Assembly: GCF_002994745.2 (NCBI RefSeq)
Contig: NC_037090.1
Span: 39,055,001 to 39,119,000, forward strand
Reading direction: 5' to 3'
DNA: 64,000 bases
Source of the DNA: Rosa chinensis
Lineage: Eukaryota > Streptophyta > Magnoliopsida > Rosales > Rosaceae
Shown: positions 25,204 to 36,636 of the stretch, in pieces
How the letters are laid out: each line of letters opens with the position of its first letter
How positions within the stretch are numbered: position 1 is the first letter of the stretch
Translations under genes and position numbers: made by a program
Notes under the pieces: model-generated
Databases searched by the model: none
Told to the model about the DNA's origin: nothing
What the model saw: the letters and a program-made list of their open reading frames with translations, nothing else

Positions 25204-26595
25204 ACTGCCCTGAACAACCAGAGAACTTGAGAGAGAGAGAGAGAGAGAGAGTTTAGTCGGCTAAGGATAAGAAAAACTGAAAAAGGCCACAGAGAGAGAG
25301 ACACCCTGTGTGGGAGACAGAAAGTCTAAAACTCCTAGAGGGGAGGGAAATTCAATTTGTTGCAAAAAAGTGAGCGGGAAAAACATTTCCGTGTGAAATA
25401 CATTTACATTCACTACAGATATCCGTGTGTATTTATCTCGATAAATCAATAGCTGTCATGTTAATTGTCATTCGATTATTTACACGGAAATTTGTCTCTA
25501 GTCTCATTTTTCACACGAAATTTTGTAGCTAATTTTTCTCTTCACACGGATATCCATGTTAACATTTCACACAGATATTCGTGAGTTACTCATTTCACAC
25601 AGAAATTTGTACCAAAAACTAATCGTAACGGAAATCCGTCCCTCCATAATTCACATAACATAAAAAATTAATGATTTCTAAATAAACTAATTTATAATAA
25701 GTACAGAAATTAATGTGAATTGATATTCACACAAATAACCGTGTGAAAATGTTTTAGTTTTCACACAAACATCTGTTATTGTTGTTTATTCACATGGATT
25801 TCCTTGTTAACATTTCACACAAATGTTTGTGTGTTACTCATTTCACACAGAAATCCGTATCAAATACTTATTGTAACGAAAATCCGTCCCTCCATAATTC
25901 ACATAACATAAAAAATTAATGATTTCGAAATAAACTAATTTATAATACATACATAAATCAGTGTGAATTGATTTTCACATATATATCCGTGTGAAAATGT
26001 TTTAGTTTTTACACAGATATCTGTTACTGTTGTTTATGCACACGGATTTCTGTTGATATTGTTATTGTATAAATTATTGTGGGCTCAATTATGCTCATTT
26101 CACACGGATTTCTGTTAGTATTTATATTTTGCACGGATGTCTGTGGCTTTTAACTACAGTAAATCCGTGTGTGTTGTTATTTTGCTAGTAGTGTGTTAGA
26201 CAAAATGACTCATTTAAGCGTTAACAATGGGACCCATTTAACTAAAAAAAGTCATATATTGATTAAATTCACTAAAAACTCCACCAGATGAAGAATATAA
26301 ATAATTATATATAATTCATAAATAATTAAATCCAATAATTAAAAAGTAAAATATTTCAAATTGTCTAATCCTATGATGTCTAAAATTTCAAAAAGAAACA
26401 TAACACAGTCGGGTTATACGGATTCACTTCGTGTTGGCGGGTTGACCCGTGGCCGACCCATTTATTAAATGGGTCATGGCGGGTTGACCCACCGCCGACT
26501 CGCTTTTTAATCGTGTGGGTTCAACCCGCTTTATTTCGTACGGGTTTCGAGTCGTGTTATCGGGTTGTGTCGGAATTGATAGCCCTAATCTTGAT

Positions 26596-26967
26596 CTGTA
26601 GCTAGCGTATTCAAACCTATAGAAATGAGACTCTTTTCCATGCATGAATTTCAGACCTATAGCTAGCCCTTAGTTCCATGTCAATGTCGTACACATAATT
26701 CAACTTTGGAAATAGCGATCCATGTACATATTTATTCTATACTCGTATTTGTTATTAGAAATTTAGAATTAACGTTGTGAATATGTTCCATTTAAGTTGA
26801 TTGATTTGTTAAACTAGCATCTATTAGTAACTAAAAATCTAAATTCAAAGTTAGTTTTACATCAGAAGTTCGATTCTTCTAATATAGTCAAATATATATT
26901 TTTTAAATAGTAAGTTTTACTCGAGTAATTGTTTCATAATGTGGAAAATGGTTCTTGAATAAAAAAT
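26596..26967. other. spacer, no gene
   Basis: AT-rich spacer between the hAT/CACTA nest and the next MITE; nothing recognisable on either strand. Confidence 0.4.
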
Positions 26968-27688
26968 AGGATGCTGCTATTCACACACCCCCCTCTATTT
27001 TTCTATTAATTTAATTTAATTTTTTTTTAAAAATTGCCCTAACTACCCTCCTTTGTAATTATGTTTCTTTTTCTTTTTTCTATTTGGCAAGTCAGTCATG
27101 AATCAAACATCATTATACAATAAATCAACTTTTTTCACCTATATAATTGAAGAAAAAATAATACGTTCATTAAGTAGAATGACCTATAAGAGAAGAAATA
27201 TGTTTCCTAGGTAATTAAGTTCATCAACAGAATCAAAATTGCAAAGTTTGTCCTCAAAATTAGACAAGGAATTTAGATTTATTTATTTTTTAATTCTGGA
27301 CAACAGTTTTTTCCCCATCCCACCCATGATGTTAGTGAGATTTAAACTCATGATCTCCACAGTGGTCATGGCTCACTGGCATTTACAATTTAGATTCAGT
27401 TGGATGAACGTAATTACCTAGGAAACATATTGCTTGTCTAATACATGTCATTCCACTTAATGAACATTATTTTTCCTTCATTTATATAGGTGAAAAAAAT
27501 TGATTTATTGTATAATGATGTTTGATTCATGATTGACTTGCCAAATAGAAAAAAATAAAAAATAAAAAGAAACATAATTATAAGGGAGGGTAGTTAGAGT
27601 AATTTATATATAAAAAATTGAATTAAAGTAATAGAAAAATAGAAGGGGTGTGTAAATAGAGAAAATGAGTGTGAATAGCACCATCCTT
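26968..27688. mobile_element. MITE with about 270-bp terminal inverted repeats
   Basis: The left arm (about 26968-27230) starts AGGATGCTGCTATTCACAC, and the right arm (about 27410-27688) is its diverged reverse complement, ending GAATAGCACCATCCTT. Internal anchors such as TTTGGCAAGTCAGTCATGAA and its complement recur in both arms. Only about 180 bp separates them. Long arms suggest a Mutator-type element. TSD not clearly readable. Confidence 0.65.
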
Positions 27689-27796
27689 AATATATTGTCA
27701 TATTCCCATAAAAAAAAGATCCATAATATATAATTGAAAAGAACTATCTTTCTTTATAAATTAGGAGTGAAGTCTACACATGAATGCATATGCACC

Positions 27797-28936
27797 GAAG
27801 AAATAGTCCCTCTCACAATGTCTCGACCTAGCAGAGCTCTGCTAGGGTTGGGAGAGCGCCGCCCTCGGGCTTGGCCTCTCTGCACCTCTCTCCGTCCTGT
27901 ATGGAGTGAATCTACGGCATCTTCTTTGGGGGCTCCTAAATCAAGATCGGCTACCACCGTGTCTTCTCTGTCGCAGATTCCTTCTGTGCCATTGTGGCTG
28001 GTAGGTGTGATGCCCTGTGTCCTACCAAAATTTCTACCTCTTGATGGTGGTGGCTCGCTTAGGCCGAGACGCGCAAGGCTCAAAGGTCCAGGCACGTTGC
28101 TCGAGGCGGAGGCAGTTCCGTTTCAATCATGGCAGAGGGGATCAGATTTTGTGATCGGGTCAGGTCAATCTCTTTTCGGGTCTTCTCTCCATGGATGGCA
28201 GTACCACCATCGAGGACGTTTTCTAGATGCTCAGCGTCCGTTGGTTGTCTGGCTACAAATGGATCTGCTGTTTGGGTGGTCCGACTTTCGAGTCGTCGAC
28301 GCTGGCTTGGATGGATTGATTGATTCACACCCTCGTTGCCAGCAAGTTGAAGGCACGGTGGATGCCGGCGTCCTTTTTCTACGTGGGTTATCTGGTGGTA
28401 AGGGGGTCAGGAGATCTCTGGTTCCGTGGTGCAGGGAGACCGGAGGCGTGGTGGCAGTTTGGTGCGGCGGCTGCAGGATCACAACTTTGGCTGGCAGGGC
28501 AAACCCTAATTGGGTTGGGGCTTTGGCCTATTTTTCTGACTTGGACTTGGGCCCTAATGGGTTGACTAAGGCTGTAGCTTGTGGGCTTATTTTGTTTTGG
28601 ATCCGGATTTGGGATCCTGGTGGATTTCTTATAAAAATTTGGGATCCAAGTCGATTTTTGTCTATATGCCTAATTTTTTTATTTTTATTGGGATCAATAC
28701 TCGCGAGGAACTGCAGGGATTATTAGTTTGAGGTTGTCAGCGAGTCTACTGATAGATGCTATGGAAAATTTTATTGTCAGTATATTATTAGTTTACTCCC
28801 CCCTGAGCTTCACTCAATAGGTGGAGTGGTATTGCGTTTAGCGGTGTCTCTTTCTGACGGCCCCACAGGGGCGGGTCACTGTGTAATATTGTTTTTTCTT
28901 ATTGAATAAAATGGCTGACCTCCTTCTACTCAAAAA
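27797..28936 (+). mobile_element. short LINE-like retroposon with 17-bp TSD
   Basis: Flanked by a perfect 17-bp TSD ATGAATGCATATGCACC (27780-27796 and 28937-28953). The 3' end reads GAATAAAATGGCTGACC then a short A-rich tail. The body is GC-rich, unlike the surrounding DNA, and keeps a long open frame (27734-28726, 330 codons) with no recognisable domain. Target-primed reverse transcription is the natural explanation for the variable-length TSD and 3' A-rich end. It lacks reverse transcriptase and so is non-autonomous. Confidence 0.75.
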
Positions 28937-28953
28937 ATGAATGCATATGCACC

Positions 28954-29129
28954 TAAATAGTAGATTGGTTCCATTCAACAATAAACCCACTTCCTACAGT
29001 TGTAGATAACTCTAGATAAGGCTAATTAAACTAGCGTAGTACCAGATGAAGCTAATTTATCATTATATTAAACTTGTATATTTAATAAACCGATACATAC
29101 ACGAGTAACAATAATATTTATTAAGAAAT
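28954..29129. other. short spacer, no gene
   Basis: AT-rich sequence between the LINE-like insertion and the next element. Confidence 0.4.
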
Positions 29130-29674
29130 GCTAGCAACCTTCTCTCATCTACCTTCCCTTTCAACCTTCCCCACTTGTTATCTGCCAAGTGTCTTCTAAC
29201 TTCACTCAATCCTATAAATTAAATGCTGTGAAAATCAATTTTTGTTTCTTCCAAATTTACCCATAATTAATGCAATATTTCTTTTATAATTAATGAAAAG
29301 ATCTTAAAATTTACATTATTCTTTTTCATTCATTTCTCTTCTTCTCACCCTTTCTCTGAACGTTTGTGCTCGTTCTCTCCCTCTTGTCATTTTTTTTTCT
29401 GGCTCAAACCTTTAAATAACGAAGCATAGGTATAATCTCTCCTAATATTTGAGCTAAATTCTTCACATTGTTTTTCTGGAATGGAAAAAGGTCTCTAGGT
29501 TCCTCTTCTAATACTCTTTATTTGTTGAAACCCAAATTTTTCAGAAATCTTATGGATCAAATCATTGCTATATAAATATTAAAATTATTGACCAAACTCA
29601 ATTCATGTCCTCCTATGCATTTCAATTGAAGTGATTGCTAGTCTGCCTTCATAGATTCCAAAACCCATAAACCA

Positions 29675-29807
<133 letters not shown>

Positions 29808-29855
29808 AGATTTTGGGTTTCTATCAACGTAGATATATAGTTATCAAGTTTTGAA

Positions 29856-30186
29856 AACTCTTTCTAGGTTTGTATTGAACAAAAAGGAATGGGAAAAAAA
29901 TAAAATGAAAAAAAAAATAGAAAGAGACAAAGAAGTGGAGGTGTGGAACAGAGATAGAGAGAAAAAAAAAATAAGGAACTCTTTCTAGGTTTGTATCGAA
30001 CAAAAAGGAATGAGAAAAAAATAAAATGAAAAAAATAATAGAAAGAGACAAAGAAGTGGAGGTGTGGAACAGAGATAGAGAGAAAAAAAATAATAAGGAA
30101 CTCTTTCTAGGTTTGTATTGAACAAAAAGGAATGGGAAAAAAATAAAATGAAAAAAATAATCGAAAGAGACAAAGAAGTGGAGGTG
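29856..30186. repeat. 121-bp tandem array, nearly three copies
   Basis: Copies begin AACTCTTTCTAGG at 29856, 29977 and 30099 and include an A-rich block, AGAAGTGGAGGTGTGGAAC and AGAGATAGAGAG. The third copy is interrupted at 30186 by a LINE-like element and then a solo LTR. Its tail GGAACAGAGATAGAGAG resumes at 34318, 4.1 kb further on, confirming the nesting order. Confidence 0.9.
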
Positions 30187-31206
30187 TCTTTTCATTTTGA
30201 GTTACCATCAAAGTGATCAAACTTTGCAGACCTAGCGCTCTGCTAGGGGAGAGAGCGGCCGCCCACGCGGTTTGCTTCTGAATCTTCCTCCATGAATATG
30301 GAGGATTTGGGTGACTCTGGTGGTGTGGTAGGGATCTGGCATAGAGGCGAGGGTTGCTTGGCTCGTTTCTCTTCCATGTGCCAGAGTTACTATTGTGATT
30401 CTCGAGGCTATTGGAGGATCGGATGGTGGAATCGCTTTCCAATTCTAGTGGTGGACGAGCGTCATACGGTGCAGGCGAGTCTTGGTCGCATACGGCGGAT
30501 CTGGATTCGCGTCTGGAAGGTTGATATGGGCGACGTTGGGCGGTGTGAGACGGGCGACAGAGCGCTGGATGCTGAGCCGATAGGTTGTAGCTCTCCCAGG
30601 CTGCAGATGCTGAGTGACGGCGTGGTGCAGATTGGTCTGAAGATCCGGGTCGGATCTGGGGCTAGGCCTGGATCTGGGTCAGGGGCCGGGTCTGGATTTG
30701 GGCTTGGCACTGGGCCTGGATCTGGATTTTGAGGTTGATTGTTTTTTGGTTTTCATCTTTTTAGTTCATAGGTCACTTGGGTGGAAGATTGATCTCTGTT
30801 TGGCGTATTGTTTACGTGAAAGATGTTTGGATGGTCACATCACCAGTTACATTGTTAGAAGATTTCCCTTTCGTGGACGGTCACACTATCAGTAACATAG
30901 GTGGAAGATTGTTCTCTTTTTGACGTAAGATGTACGAGGAATCTGCTTGGTCGGTCATACCACTGGTTACTTTGATAGAAGATTAATTACCCTGTTATGG
31001 TTGGTCATACTATTAGTAACTTTTCACATAGCACGGTTTACATCCGATGCGTCCTCAGATGTATTTTTGCATCCAATCGTATCTTTGCTAGGTTTTATGT
31101 TCATTGCTTTATTTTCGTATCTTTCATTTATGATGTAGTTTCTACATCTGTCTTTTGTAATCTTTCTTATTATTAATGGAGTTGACATTTATTCTAAAAA
31201 AAAAAA
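30187..31206 (+). mobile_element. second short LINE-like retroposon
   Basis: Flanked by a short TSD GGAGGTG (30180-30186 and 31207-31213) and ending in a pure A tract (31195-31206) after GGAGTTGACATTTATTC. Its 5' part shares a GACCTAGC...CTCTGCTAGGG motif and GC-rich composition with the retroposon at 27797-28936, so the two are probably related. It holds a frame of 146 codons ending in a Gly/Ser-rich repeat, with no known domain. Confidence 0.65.
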
Positions 31207-31225
31207 GGAGGTGGAATTGTGGAAC

Positions 31226-34200
31226 TGTGATGCCCCGGAAATTCGTAATTATTTTCTGAGGATTTTCCGGAATTAATTTTGTGTTTATTTGACGGTTTCG
31301 TGGCTCGTGGATGGAGAGGAAGTGTTTCGGACGAATTTCTATTCGGAAAGTGTGACTTTAGGGGTGGCGCAAAGGTTGACTTTTTATTTGTTGGGATTCT
31401 CCGAAAACTTTCTTCACGAAAGTTGTAGGGCGCGTCGATACGAGTTCGTGGATATGTGGAACGCGAGAATCAGAGTTCGTATGAGCAAGTTATGGCCATT
31501 GGAAGGAATTTCCATTTTGGTATAAATAGAAGTTTCCCAAGTTGGAAACTTACTATTTTCATTTGGTTTCCTTTTCCGGAAACTATTCCTTTCTCCCTCT
31601 TCTCTCTCGTTCGCACTTTAAGAATCGAAATTATCCGGCTGACCCGACCCGAACCCGGACGATTCGACCCGACTTTTCCGGCGAATTGCGGTGGTCTCTG
31701 GCCACGAAACTTTCCAGATTAGTTCGTCTCCTCCGTCTGGTCGTCCCTGTGGTGTCCTCTAGCACCGATTCTCGGTGGTGGCGGCGGTAGAAGGCGGTGC
31801 AGGTTGGCGTTTTCGGACCCGGTCGGAAATCCTTGTTCCGACGTCGGCGAGGCTTCAAGTCTTCTTGGTTGAGCTCAGAGCAGCCTCTTTGATCGATCCT
31901 TGGTGGTTGTTTGGATCGATTCACGTGAAACTTCGATAAACTCGGATTGGATAACTCTTCACGGCTTGTGAGGTAGTTTTCGATCCCTTAAGCTTGTTTT
32001 CTGACTTCGAGCTAGTTATGAGAATTCACAAGCATGCTTAGATGAAGAACTTTGATGTTGGGAGTTTTGTGAAATATTGAGTTTTGGCCGGCGGCGGTGA
32101 GCCACTGTTTTTGGCAGCGTTCCGGCCATGTATGGGACTATTTCTGGTATTATATGTCTTATACTCATCGATACGAGCGTTTCGATATATAATATGCAAA
32201 TTTTGGAGTTCATTTGGAATTGTTATGATTTTTGCTGTTTCATACCTATCGATTTATTCTATCCGTGAGAATTTGAGCGTCCGATCGACTTGTGGTTTGG
32301 TCACATCGATTGTGGACGTATTCCGGAGACTTTGGGAGGTCTCGGATGTGGTTTCGCCTCGATTGGCGCCACTTTGGGGATTTAGTTCAAAAACAGGGAT
32401 TTCGGACTTAATTCGTTTGTGAATCGTTACTGATTTGAAGTCATTCGTGATTAGGTGCTTCTAAAGGTGAATTGGACGAGTTGTTGGTGATAGTTTTGGT
32501 TCGGTTCTGTATTGAAGACGCAGCAGGAGTTCGAGGTGAGTAATCTCACGAAGTTCATTCACAAACGGGTTGACCTTATTGTTTTGAGAGTTATTTAGTT
32601 AACTGCAAACTATAGTTGGTATTAGTGGCCAGCCTGAGTGAATGACCACTTATATATATATTTACGTGGAATATGTATATTCTTGTGGGTTGATGAGTGA
32701 ATTGAAGCAATAGGTATTGATGGGTTTCATTCTATTGTTTTGGGGCTTGACTTTTCGGAAAACATTGTGTGGGAATTGGGAATTTCTATTGTTTTGAAAA
32801 GTGTCAAGATTTGGTGTGAGTTGCTTTGATGTGATTTGAATGTTTTGATCTAACGACTGGGGGTCGGAAGATCTGAGAGTCACAGGTTGTGATTTCTCCT
32901 TTTGGTTTGATTTAATGTTTTGATCTGATGACCGGGGAGGTCTGATGATTGGAGGTCACGGGGTGACATCTCCTTTTGTGTGAGTTGAGTAACTTTTGGG
33001 TCCTGAGTGACCATTTTGAAAGGTTTTGATCTGACGACCTGGTAGGTCTGAGGATTTGGGGTTGCTGGGAGTAACCTCAGGCATATATATCTGGACTTCA
33101 CACCTTTGGCCGAGTTTGTGGATACGATCAGTTAGAGCTCTAGTCTGTTGCCATAGTACATCATGGGGGGTAGCGGGGAGCTATCTGATGCTCATGAGTA
33201 CGTATTTTTAAAAGGGAGTTTCGGGGATTCTTTCTTTTAAATGTCCTGGGAGGACTTGTTTATCATATTTAATTGTCAGAGTTTCAATTATTATGATTTT
33301 GTCACGGGGTGACTTGTGTTGATTTGAGAATGTGTTTTTAAAAGGGAGTTTCGGGGATTCTTTCTTTTAAATGTCCTGGGAGGACTTGTTTATCATATTT
33401 AATTGTCAGAGTTTCAATTATTATGATTTTGTCACGGGGTGACTTGTGTTGATTTGAGAATGTGTTTTTAAAAGGGAGTTTCGGGGATTCTTTCTTTTAA
33501 ATGTCCTGGGAGGACTTGTTTATCATATTTAATTGTCAGAGTTTCAATTATTATGATTTTGTCACGGGGTGACTTGTGTTGATTTGAGAATGTGTTTTAA
33601 AAGGGAGTTTCGGGGATTCTTTCTTTTAAATGTCCTGGGAGGACTTGTTTATCATATTTAATTGTCAGAGTTTCAATTTATATGATTTGGTCACGGTGTG
33701 ACCTTTATTGTGATTTTTGGGGAATGCATATTGAATTGTCAGGGTTTTCAATTAATATGACTTATCACGGGGTGACTTATATTCTTTTCTTTTGGGGGAA
33801 AGAATGTGCTGTTTTGGGAAAACAGAGTGTGTGATTCTTTTTACGAGTTGATGGGTTTCCTTGTTAGGCGAGTTGTGCATGTGTGGTTTTGAGTTACTCA
33901 TACGGGCTTGCAAAAGCTTACCGGGTTTGTTGTGTGGCAACCCGGTGCACCATTCAAATGGTGTAGGGGTTAATCCTGCAGGTTAGGATATTCGAGATTG
34001 AGGCAGCGAGCTAGCAGCTTTATAGTAGGAAGCCACCTTTGTGACTTTACTTTTGATAAGGACTTCTGTTGTATAATTACTCTGAGCAGCCTTTACGTTT
34101 TATTTTGTTGTTGACAATTTAATTTGTAAGCTTGTGTAATATATAACTCTTTGGATGCAAGTGTATATTAACTTTGAGGGTTCAGGACATCAATATGTGT

Positions 34201-34317
34201 GTAAGTTTAAGGGAAAAAGATTTCAGGTATTTTGTATTGATGACTGGACGTTCACGCATATATAATTATGAGGTTATATATATCGATTTTCATATGTGTA
34301 AAATCAGGGGCGTGACA
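31226..34317 (+). mobile_element. solo LTR, 3092 bp, with a 130-bp tandem array
   Basis: Begins TGTGATGCCCCGG and ends GGGGCGTGACA, flanked by a perfect 5-bp TSD GGAAC (31221-31225 and 34318-34322). No internal region, primer-binding site or pol is present, so it is a solo LTR left by LTR-LTR recombination, or a very long non-coding element. It is related to the solo LTRs at 49693 and 55602 by shared 5' blocks (GTTGACTTTT, a CTTCACGAAA-type block, GAGTTCGTATG) and by the CAGG...GAGGCA-type 3' block. Confidence 0.8.
33204..33720. repeat. 130-bp tandem repeat inside the solo LTR
   Basis: The anchor AAAGGGAGTTTCGGGG recurs at 33211, 33341, 33471 and 33600, spacing 130, 130 and 129. The first three copies are almost identical; a fourth decays after about 33690. 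Confidence 0.95.
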
Positions 34318-34651
34318 GGAACAGAGATAGAGAGAAAAAAAAATAAGGAAAAGCAAGTTATTGCATTAATTATGGGCAAATTTGGAAGAAACAAAAATTG
34401 ATATTCAGAACATTTAATTTATAGGATTGAGTGAAGTTAGAAAACACCTGCCAGATAACAAGTAGGGAAGGTTAAAAGAGAAGGTAGATGGAGAACGTTA
34501 CTGACATTTCTCTAATTTATTTCTGCATTACATACACAAGTCCCCTAATATGTTAATATATTATTAGCAACAGTCCAATATTACACGGCTATGCTGGCTA
34601 TTTCATAGAATAAATTATAAAGCAAATTGGTTAACCAAAAAAAAAAATATG

Positions 34652-35773
34652 ATTAATTTCAGTTTACCCCCCTGAGGTTTGGGGGTGTCATCATTTCACC
34701 CCCTCTACTTTCAATTTTGAATTTTTACCCCCTAAACTTTTCAATTTCAATCAGTCTTGTCCAATTTTTACTGTTCCGTCCAAATTGGACGTTATGTTTG
34801 ACTTTTGAGGACTAAAATGGTCATTTCAACATAAAAAATTAAAAAATAATTTTTTTTCTGTTTTTTTTTTTTTTGTCTTCAACTTATACACCACAAATTA
34901 TAATAGGTTTATAAAAACAAAAAAAATATTCTAGGTGGTTGAAAGTTGCTAACTGGTCTACGATATTTTTAATATATCTTCGATAAAGTGAAGAATTTTA
35001 GGATATATCCCCAATAAAGTGAAGAAATATCTGTGTAAAATCATTTTTGGTCTGCGATATTTGTGATATATATCCAATATTTATCTGTAAATAAATATCT
35101 GTAAAAAATGATTTTACACAGATATTTCTTCACTTTATTGGGGATATACATATATTTACAGATAAAGTGTAAAATCATTTTTTTTACAGATATTTCTTCA
35201 CTTTATTGGGGATATATCCTAAAATTCTTCAATTTATTGGATATATATCACAAATATCGTAGACCAAAAATGATTTTACACAGATATTTCTTCACTTTAT
35301 TGGGGATATACAGATATTTATTTACAGATAAAGTGCAAAATTATTTTTTACAAATATTTCTTCACTTTATTTGGGATATATCCTAAATTCTTCACTTTAT
35401 TGGAGATATGTCACAAATATCGTAGACCAGCGAGTGACTTTCAACTACCTATAGTATTTTTTTGTTTTTATAAACCTATTATAACTTATGGTGTATAGGT
35501 TGGAGACAAAATAAAAAAAAAAAATAAAAGAAACAGAAAAAAAGAAACTAAAAAGCAGAAAAAAAAAAAAAATTTTAAATTTTTTTTTTTAATGTTGAAA
35601 TGACAATTTTAACCCTCAAAAGTCAAACTTAACATCCAATTTGGACGGAACAGTAACAATTGGACACGGCTGATTGAAATTGAAAAGTTTAGGGGGTAAA
35701 AATTCAAAATTGAAAGTAGAGGGGGTGAAATCACTCACCCCCAAACCTCAGGGAGGTAAACTAAAATTAATCC
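34652..35773. mobile_element. 1.1-kb foldback element
   Basis: The left arm starting GATTAATTTCAGTTTACC is mirrored at the right end by GGTAAACTAAAATTAATC. The arms align for at least 180 bases (CCCCCTGAGGTTTGGGGGTG, CAATTTGGACGGAAC). The interior (about 34940-35450) is itself made of inverted and direct copies of ATATTTCTTCACTTTATTGG, so nearly the whole element can fold on itself. No transposase; a Mutator-like or other foldback MITE. Confidence 0.75.
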
Positions 35774-35809
35774 AAAAAATTATAGAGCAAAATTGAGCAG
35801 CGTATCTCC

Positions 35810-36075
35810 TCTTTTTTTTTTTTTTGTGGTCGGTAAAACACATTCATTAAAGCCAACAGGCAAAGTGGGAAAACCCAACAGATACAAGGCAGTTGCCTAT
35901 AAAATGCAGAGACAAAGGACAGGAAAAGATAAGGAGAGCCAGGGAGCCTATCATTCCTGAGCACAGTACTAAAAAGAGAGGTTGGGAGTTGATTCACCCA
36001 TTCTTCCGAGCTCAACCTCTGTTTTGCAAGCTTGGCTGTAGCATCAGCTGAACTTCTCCTCATCTTGAACAAGCC
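35810..36075 (-). pseudogene. 5'-truncated LINE 3' end
   Basis: The minus-strand frame reads RRSSADATAKLAKQRLSSEEW followed by hydrophobic residues, typical of the end of a plant LINE RNase H domain. A 3' untranslated stretch reads TTTAATGAATGTGTTTTACC, then comes an A tract (15 T on the plus strand at 35811-35825). Only the last about 250 bp were inserted. Confidence 0.65.
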
Positions 36076-36636
36076 AGATTAAGTAGTGTGTGTCCAGATT
36101 TGGTATTGGAAAACGCCTCTTCAAGTTTTAGCAGCTCAAGGTCAAAGCCAAATGCCGCTTCTGATGTACGTTAAGCGACGTTCAGCTACTTGATTATGCT
36201 CCAACCATAGTTCTATGGTAATTACAATTTACAATTAAGATCAATTAATGATACAACAACCCAATATATATACAAGTATATGTTTCTTATTCCAGATATT
36301 AGTTAATTTCCAGTAATATAAACCAATAGTGACTGAATGCCATGGTACTTACCGTTTGTCCCCTTTCTTCAATTTGCTGTAGGAAGTTAATTGACATCAA
36401 ACTTGAGCAACATATCCAAGAACTGACAGAAGAAGTGAAAAGGATGCTAATGGCTCCAGTTATAACAAGCTTCAGAAAGATTTGACATGATTGAAAACAA
36501 TCAGCGTTTACTCATTTAGGCATGTCCTACCATTTGAAAATGAGATCAACGAAATATTGAAACAAGTCGATCTACAACAGTTCTTACGGTAGTGAAGTTC
36601 TGGAAAATGATAATTATCTTTACACTACAGCTCCCC

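Larger units (their letters stand above)
21902..26193. mobile_element. Pack-CACTA transposon, 4292 bp, carrying exons of several host genes
   Basis: Perfect 14-bp terminal inverted repeats CACTACTAGCAAAA / TTTTGCTAGTAGTG with a 3-bp TSD TGT on both sides (21899-21901 and 26194-26196). Both subterminal regions (about 21930-22330 and 25385-26170) are filled with direct and inverted copies of CACACGGATTTCTGTGTG-like motifs, the expected transposase-binding arrays of CACTA elements. No transposase gene is visible; the interior instead contains minus-strand exons resembling RPS7, methionyl-tRNA formyltransferase and an SDH7-like protein, with introns and splice sites kept. That makes it a gene-capturing, non-autonomous CACTA. 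Confidence 0.85.
21725..26587. mobile_element. hAT-like MITE (about 570 bp) interrupted by a CACTA element
   Basis: Termini are inverted: TAGGGCTGTCAAT on the left and ATTGATAGCCCTA on the right. They are flanked by near-identical 8-bp TSDs ATCTTGAC (21717-21724) and ATCTTGAT (26588-26595). The outer element has C/G-containing internal repeats built around AACCCGCTTAACCC and GGGTTGACCC. Removing the nested CACTA leaves about 568 bp and no ORF, so this is a non-autonomous MITE. Confidence 0.75.

Noticed and set aside
27734..28726. 330-codon plus-strand open frame
   Set aside because: It starts upstream of the retroposon TSD and has no recognisable domain; composition follows GC-rich LINE-like DNA. 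Reported as part of the element, not as a host gene.
33204..33720. CRISPR-like array of 130-bp repeats
   Set aside because: Units abut without unique spacers and lie in a plant LTR; this is an ordinary tandem repeat.
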